DNA of 12,370 nucleotides, from the NCBI GenBank assembly GCA_015499995.1, contig JADNRV010000815.1:1-12370 (forward strand). The letters are read 5' to 3'. The notes below the pieces were generated by a model, which was not told the origin of the DNA, searched no databases, and saw nothing but the letters and a program-made list of their open reading frames with translations. Position numbers and translations under genes: made by a program. Below are positions 7,584 through 12,370 of the stretch, piece after piece (the stretch's first letter is position 1; each line of letters opens with the position of its first letter). Origin of the DNA: Flammula alnicola. Lineage: Eukaryota > Basidiomycota > Agaricomycetes > Agaricales > Strophariaceae.

Positions 7584-10500
7584 TTATGGAGGATCCAATG
7601 GATAATGATATACTTTTCTAAAGACGTTCCAAACAACTTCCATCGTTCCAATAATCGTCTCGAGGGTTTGTTTCAAGGTCTTGGCATGGTGGTCAGACCA
7701 AGTGAAAGTAAAGAGATTTTCTATTGGTACCAAGCCATAGGATTCCAGTATCGATGGCGTGATATTCGTAAGAGACGAGTCTTTGATTAAGGGGTCTTGA
7801 GGGGTCGTGGATGGGGTAGTGATTCCAATGGGCGTGCTTTGGGATGTCAGCGTTAATGGGAAAGCCGTGGTAGCAGTTGGAGCCACAGGATGCACATAAG
7901 ATGATGTCGACGTCGATGATGTTTCCGTAGAAGGCTCTCCGAACCACCGGCGTGTTCCTCCGCTGCCATGGACGGTGGTGGTCACCGTGACAGTTGGAAC
8001 CTCTGCCCAGGAGTCAATTAGAGTCGAAAACCCTTCTCCATCGGCAACCCTGCGGAGTTGTTGCACATCGTGCAATACGCGATATAGGGAACAAAAGGTG
8101 ATAAATGAGGCAACCCATGTGAGAATGAAGTATCGCTTAAGGCCAGCCAGAGGCGTGTCGGGCTTGGTCACAATTTTCCGAATCGTTAGAGACAGTTGAG
8201 GTTGGGAGAACTCTTCCAAAGAGTATCGGAGAAGCCGATTGCCCTTAGGAAGCGCGTGATGATAATCGAAATTGGAACGCATTGAAGATATTTCAAGACC
8301 TAAGCAATACATCAGTTTAGTCAACTAGAAGGATGGGTAAGAAAGACTTACCTGGCATAACATCTATCTTCACTTCCAACCGTGCAAGAGAAACGAAGAA
8401 AGTAGGCAAAAGGATATTCATCTCTATGGACTCGGCCAATTTGTGCTTGCCTTTGGTCGACTTCGGGGCTTCTTCTTTCACGATATAGTCTATCACCATA
8501 GAACTTCCTGCCGAGGTGCCAGCATAGACTTTACCCCAACAAATCCACTCTTTCCCACTGAGCTCCTCGAATGGTACTCCTCCAGCTGTGACAGCCGATT
8601 CCGTCTTTGAAGCCTTCGTAGTTTCGGCCCGCACTGGCACTCCGTCCAACGTTGCACAAATGATGTGTATTTTACGATTTGCCTTGGCTCCAGAGTTCGA
8701 TGGCTGGCTAGAATTCAATCCAGAAGCAATGCCAAATTCTAGCCATTCAGAATCCACTAAAGGTGGTGCCTGTAGCGATACCCTGACAGCGTAGCCTGTA
8801 GGAAACATATCGGCGTCTGGCGCAAGTGCAGTCACTGTCGCTTTAACCCAGGGTATGACGGTAGGACCTTCTCGTTTGCTACGCGAAGGAAAGGGTGCAC
8901 GCGGAAGTGGAGAGTTTGAGGAGACACGATTGCTGGTGCTATTGCTCGGAGTTCGGGGACGATTAACAGGTCGTGCATACCCATTCGTCGTCATATTGAA
9001 AGCATCGAGAAACTTGAGAGCTATTCTTCCACCATCCTCGCCACATCTAGTAAACCCACTTTTTTGCAATACAGTTTTCCTGGTCTGTGGGTCGGTGTAT
9101 ATATCACCAGTTGGGTGGAAAACCTCGACCGATGCGGACTCAACTTCATTACGGACGACAATAGTGGTGGTTTCTGAATCAGCGGCAAGGACAGTGAATC
9201 GAGGCAGGACTATCGGCTCAGGATCGCTCGGCTTGTCGCTGGAAGAAGAGTTAGACGCGTTGAGACCATTGATACGAGCCAAGGTAGCTCTTGCAGTCAC
9301 AAGTACCGTTCCGGCTATGCTGAACGTAAATGTATTTTTGATTGGGGGTTGCAATTCGTTCATGTTGAGGTGGAGGGTAACAGGGGAGCCAGGCGGACGT
9401 ATTTGAGGCACCGAAGGTAGATTTGGAGCTGAGGAAGTTGGAAGTGATGAGATCGATGATAATGTCCCAGACGATGAAGGTAAGGTCACATTTGAACCTT
9501 CGAAGGAGTATTCCGCAACATTTTGTGCGGGAAGAGGTGCACGCAATAACGAGGACGTTGACGATGTTGAATTTGTCCTGGCTGTCAGATATGGAACCGA
9601 GTCTTGTTCATTAGACGAAGAAATCTGAGTCTGCCCATTGGAATCCATGGATGACGTCCGAGAATTGGATCCGTTGGTTCCTGTTGAAGGTCCGTTATCG
9701 AATCCAGTATAACCAGCTCCTCCGGAGACTTCCCACTGCGTTGGATAGCCTTTTGGCCAGCAAATATCGGAACCTTTTGCTTCAAGACCAACATCCAGAC
9801 CAAGTAAGGTCGCCACGCCTGGGAACCAAACGCCTTTACATTGTCCTTTATATTCGACGTGCATCAAGACGCCCTCAATCTCTGGATTAGTTGCACTTGA
9901 TCCTTTCCCCCGTACGATGCAAGTCATTTCCCCTTTGACCTCTTCGACGCCAACTCTACGTCGACCATTTTCTTCCCCTGGAATGTTGAAATTTTTCATG
10001 GGCTTCGCCCACCTGACGCGTATTCGTTCTGCACTCGGAAATGTGCCTTGAACCACGCATCCTTCTGACATGCCGGTTATTGAAGAGTCGGAGGATTCAT
10101 CGTCAGCAAAGTGCGTGTACGAATGCGCGCGAGATGGTCGTGTGGATGGACTTCGCGTAACATGAGGGTCAGAAGTGAGATCCCAGGCAGCGCTATCTTC
10201 TTCTATTGATGATAAAGAGGCGAAGGACATAGCAGTGTTGGCAGGAGGGAAAATGCGAAGCTTGACATGGTTGTGCAAACAGCGAGGAGTAGGGATGGAG
10301 AGCTAATGACATTCTCAGCAAAAGTTAGAAGCGGGAAGAATAAATTACATACTAGATATGGAGACCTCGGAGGTTTAGAGATAAACGGGACCCACATGTC
10401 GATCGCAGCCATGAATTGAGCTTGGTTTCTCTCGCCAACGGAAGCACGTCGCCTGCTCGCAGGGGTCCGAGAAATCCCATCTTCTTCATTATCAGACAAA

Positions 10501-11206
10501 GCTCCTCCATTCCTTCTGCGCGATAGAAAGACCTTGGGAAGAACAAAGGATATACTGTATCCGCTGACTATGATATGTCCTGTGTATTGGACGTCGATAG
10601 GTGGTATATTTTCGCCACTTTCGGACTTGAGTGAACGACTCGAGGCTGCATTTCCGTTCGATTGTGCCAGGTTAAAAACAGAGGCAAAGTTTTCGTGAGA
10701 TCTTCCAGGTAGATTTAGCGCTCGTGCTGCATTATGGAGCAAGGGGGAGACAGTTGAGGAAAAGTTATATGGGACTGAATTGTGGTCCAGTGGATGAACT
10801 TGCGAGCTGTGGATTTTGACGTTTTCCTCTATCACAACAAATTCAGGTCAATTTCAAGGTGGAGCAGGAAAGGAATCTTACCTGGGAACAGAGGGACGGT
10901 AGAACCAGGTGTCACGGAATCCAGTGGTAAACAAATCTTTTCAAGGTCAAGTGAGAAGATTGGTTGGAGGGGAATCAACAAGCACGCGCACCTTGAGAAA
11001 CATCCTGATAGAAGCACCATCCTGACCTTTCTTGGCCTTCCCTTCGATTGCAACGCGAGTGACCACATTCAACTTTGTTGATTATTGCCAGTAACAGTTG
11101 GTGAGTAGCTCGTGCTCGATGCGTTGCGTAAATAGCTTGAGCGCGACGGAGTAGTCATCATAGAGGGTGGGTTCATGATTTGATCATATCGCGTAGGGAC
11201 TGGCAT
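7584..11206 (-). CDS. Uncharacterised large protein with one predicted membrane segment (apparent 1-nt deletion in exon 1)
   Basis: I do not recognise a named family. Five exons inferred: 11206-10992, 10936-10882, 10828-10353, 10302-8352 and 8299-7584, with introns of 50-55 nt. With one base restored in exon 1 the protein has about 1137 residues. Seen: a polar N-terminus (MPVPTRYDQIMNPPSMMTTP), then a compact-looking segment with VVTRVAIEGKAKKGQDGAS, SVTPGSTVPLFPEENVKI and ARRAL-like ARALNLPGR. A Ser/Thr-rich middle is interspersed with beta-rich stretches containing repeated V/I-T-V-type strands. One hydrophobic segment, YFILTWVASFITFCSLY, lies at about 956-972, flanked by basic KR. After it come about 165 residues, first Ser/Thr/Pro-rich, then an amphipathic tail with the word NLFTFTW. 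This suggests a tail-proximal single-pass membrane protein; topology and role are unknown. It lies head-to-tail with RPA1 upstream. Confidence 0.8.
10992..11206 (-). other. Frameshifted exon 1 of the uncharacterised membrane protein
   Basis: Reading from ATG at 11206 gives a coherent polar N-terminus ending ...TGNNQQS at a TGA (11069-11071). From the next bases a different frame carries KLNVVTRVAIEGKAKKGQDG into a good donor at 10991. The exon is 215 nt; 216 would keep phase. The switch lies at CAACAAAGTTG, so one more A in the AAA run would fix it. A 129-nt intron from GTCCCT to AAAG is a weaker alternative that would also restore the frame. Confidence 0.65.
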
Positions 11207-11550
11207 GAAGAATCGTGCTAAAAGGTGCGTGTGGCAGGTGTTGAATGGAAGCGCGTCGAACGCGTGAAGAATTGGAGTTCAAGGGGTTTTCGTCGAGAAA
11301 AGAGAGATACAGGTGGAAAGAAAGAAAGTCTCCGCTGCAGTATATCAGAGGGCAGCGCTGGGCAGCAGTAGCGGGTGAGCTGCAAATGGACGAGACCGCG
11401 CAAGTAGAGGTTTTGGGTTGTCAAGCGTCGGCGCGACCGTAAACGACGCGTTAATTGTCCATGTCCACATATACAAATAACCCAACACGGTCTCAGGCGC
11501 GGTGCATGGACCAAAAGTGACTCATTTGGAAGCAGGTAAGTACACGAAGA
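11207..11550. promoter_or_regulatory. Intergenic region: promoter of the membrane protein gene and 3' flank of RPA1
   Basis: These 344 bp carry no gene I can support. A CT-rich tract on the minus strand (about 11294-11330), typical of fungal core promoters, lies about 90-125 bp before the ATG. Two perfect ACGCGT boxes occur at 11260-11265 and 11446-11451. The GC content is higher than in the other intergenic stretches. Confidence 0.5.
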
Positions 11551-12370
11551 CTATACATTTAGGAAACTAAGAGCAAAACTAGCAACTATCGTACACAGAA
11601 GGGAAAAGTGGGCCCGAGAGCAACTACCTCGCCCACGAAGAGTAAGCAAGTCTCGCATTGCCATGGCCTCTTCCTTATAGTTCAATGGAATAATGCGAGA
11701 GATTCCATATCTGATACGTGTCGTCTCCTACATCCACACATGAGCGACGAGATGTAATCAGATAATTCTTGACTTACATTGTACGTATCCTGTTTGGCGC
11801 GGCACGAGAAATTGTACGTGTTGGATTGGCCTTGTGCATAATCACATTATACTCAGAGATGTCGCGATCCTGCGACACAAATTGTTAGCTACGGCGGGTT
11901 ATTTAAATAAAGATACCTTACCCTGATCTCTAATAGCTGGTTGGCGCTCATACCGAAGATTGTCATACCAACATCATTGAACCCTTGAAGCCACGCTTGA
12001 CCGGAGTAGTCAGCAACAGCAAGAGACATAATGTAGCTGAACAAGTCGCTTGGTCAGTTCAAGTGATTCATGACGAATAAACAGAAGATTGACCGATGTT
12101 CTGGCGCGTCGAAAGTTTTATCACACTTCTCGCATTTCCAGCCACTTCCCATTTCCACAACCTTTTTGTTGCAGTTGGGTGTTGGGCATGCGGGGTAAGA
12201 GAGGTTGTCTGACTTGATGTGCATAATTGTTGCCCGGGCTGAGAACATTTCTGGCTTCTCGGGCATACCATAGCCGGCCTGCTTGACTTCGTCCAAACTG
12301 CGGATATCTTCACGTTTAAACCCATATGCTGAAGATGCACCGCTTGAGATCGAGTGGGCTTTGAAAGTTT
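11551..12370 (-). CDS. RFA1: Replication protein A large subunit RPA1/RFA1, 3' part (one apparent 1-nt deletion)
   Basis: RPA1 is the single-stranded DNA-binding subunit used in replication, repair and recombination in the nucleus. Only the C-terminal DNA-binding domain C is in view; the 5' part lies beyond the right edge. Exons: 12370-12094, 12036-11922, 11869-11778, 11727-11551, with introns of 57, 52 and 50 nt. Seen: FKREDIRSLDEV, PEKPEMFSARATIMHIK, a zinc ribbon CPTPNC...CEKC (CX4CX12CX2C), YIMSLAVADYSGQAWLQGF, YNFSCRAKQDTYN and IRYGISRIIPLNYKEEA. Exon 11869-11778 is 92 nt where 93 are needed: KANPTR and YNFSCRAK lie in different frames, so the literal reading stops at 11774-11776. The end is uncertain. 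Reading on stops at 11551 with an odd hydrophobic tail, while a last 61-nt intron (GTAGTT...CTTAG, 11627-11567) would give RGRVS and a stop at 11559. Confidence 0.95.
11778..11869 (-). other. Frameshifted penultimate exon of RPA1
   Basis: The exon opens in the correct frame as DRDISEYNVIMHKANPT and closes in another frame as YNFSCRAKQDTYN, at an AAT|GTAAGT donor that agrees with the next exon (ETTRIRYGISR). The switch lies within CCAACACGTACAATTTC (about 11810-11826). One added base, for example a second T in CGTAC, would restore the family sequence. Confidence 0.85.

Noticed and set aside
8855..9406. 183-residue open frame on the plus strand
   Set aside because: It lies fully antisense to the long exon of the membrane protein gene and shows no recognisable domain or splice context; a codon-bias shadow.
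11218..11514. 98-residue minus-strand and overlapping plus-strand open frames upstream of the membrane protein gene
   Set aside because: Low-complexity, Arg/Leu-rich translations of a CT-rich promoter; no homology recognised and no good splice link to exon 1.
1..12370. Mobile elements, CRISPR arrays, secondary-metabolite cluster, viral remnants
   Set aside because: No terminal repeats, transposase or reverse transcriptase motifs, spaced repeats or biosynthetic enzymes are visible. All large open frames belong to five conserved fungal protein-coding genes.

Overview
The window looks like ordinary core genome of a filamentous basidiomycete, probably an Agaricomycete. The genes are packed and split by many very short introns (about 48-78 nt, mostly 50-58), and the exon-joined proteins are typical eukaryotic housekeeping and meiotic proteins. 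I see no transposon, virus, CRISPR array or biosynthetic cluster. I rebuilt gene models by hand from splice signals, reading frame and family conservation. Exon-level details are inference; family assignments rest on clear conserved motifs.

Layout. 1-1756 (-): 5' part of an HFM1/MER3-type meiotic DNA helicase gene, running off the left edge. 1757-2002: a short divergent promoter region with a 16-bp tandem duplication. 2003-2467 (+): CKS1, the CDK-binding subunit. 2468-2756: convergent 3' region. 2757-6976 (-): a 15-exon M16A metalloprotease of the insulin-degrading enzyme/Ste23 family with a likely optional mitochondrial leader. 7186-7267 (-): tRNA-Ser(AGA) with a T-run terminator. 7584-11206 (-): a 5-exon, about 1137-residue protein of unknown function with one predicted membrane segment. 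11551-12370 (-): the 3' part of RPA1/RFA1, the large subunit of replication protein A, running off the right edge.

Three of the genes (helicase, CKS1, RPA1) concern cell cycle, DNA replication or meiotic recombination, but they are separate transcription units and nothing here shows a dedicated system. The most interesting feature is the splicing architecture of the helicase gene. Two 10-nt microexons and one 24-nt exon build the Walker A region and the motif before EKWD, a GC-AG intron cuts the DEVH box, and several donor sites are weak. The second point is that three genes (Ste23-like protease, unknown membrane protein, RPA1) each carry one apparent single-base deletion inside a conserved or otherwise coherent exon. 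As RPA1 is normally essential, base-level sequence errors are the likeliest explanation, though real lesions cannot be excluded from the sequence alone.
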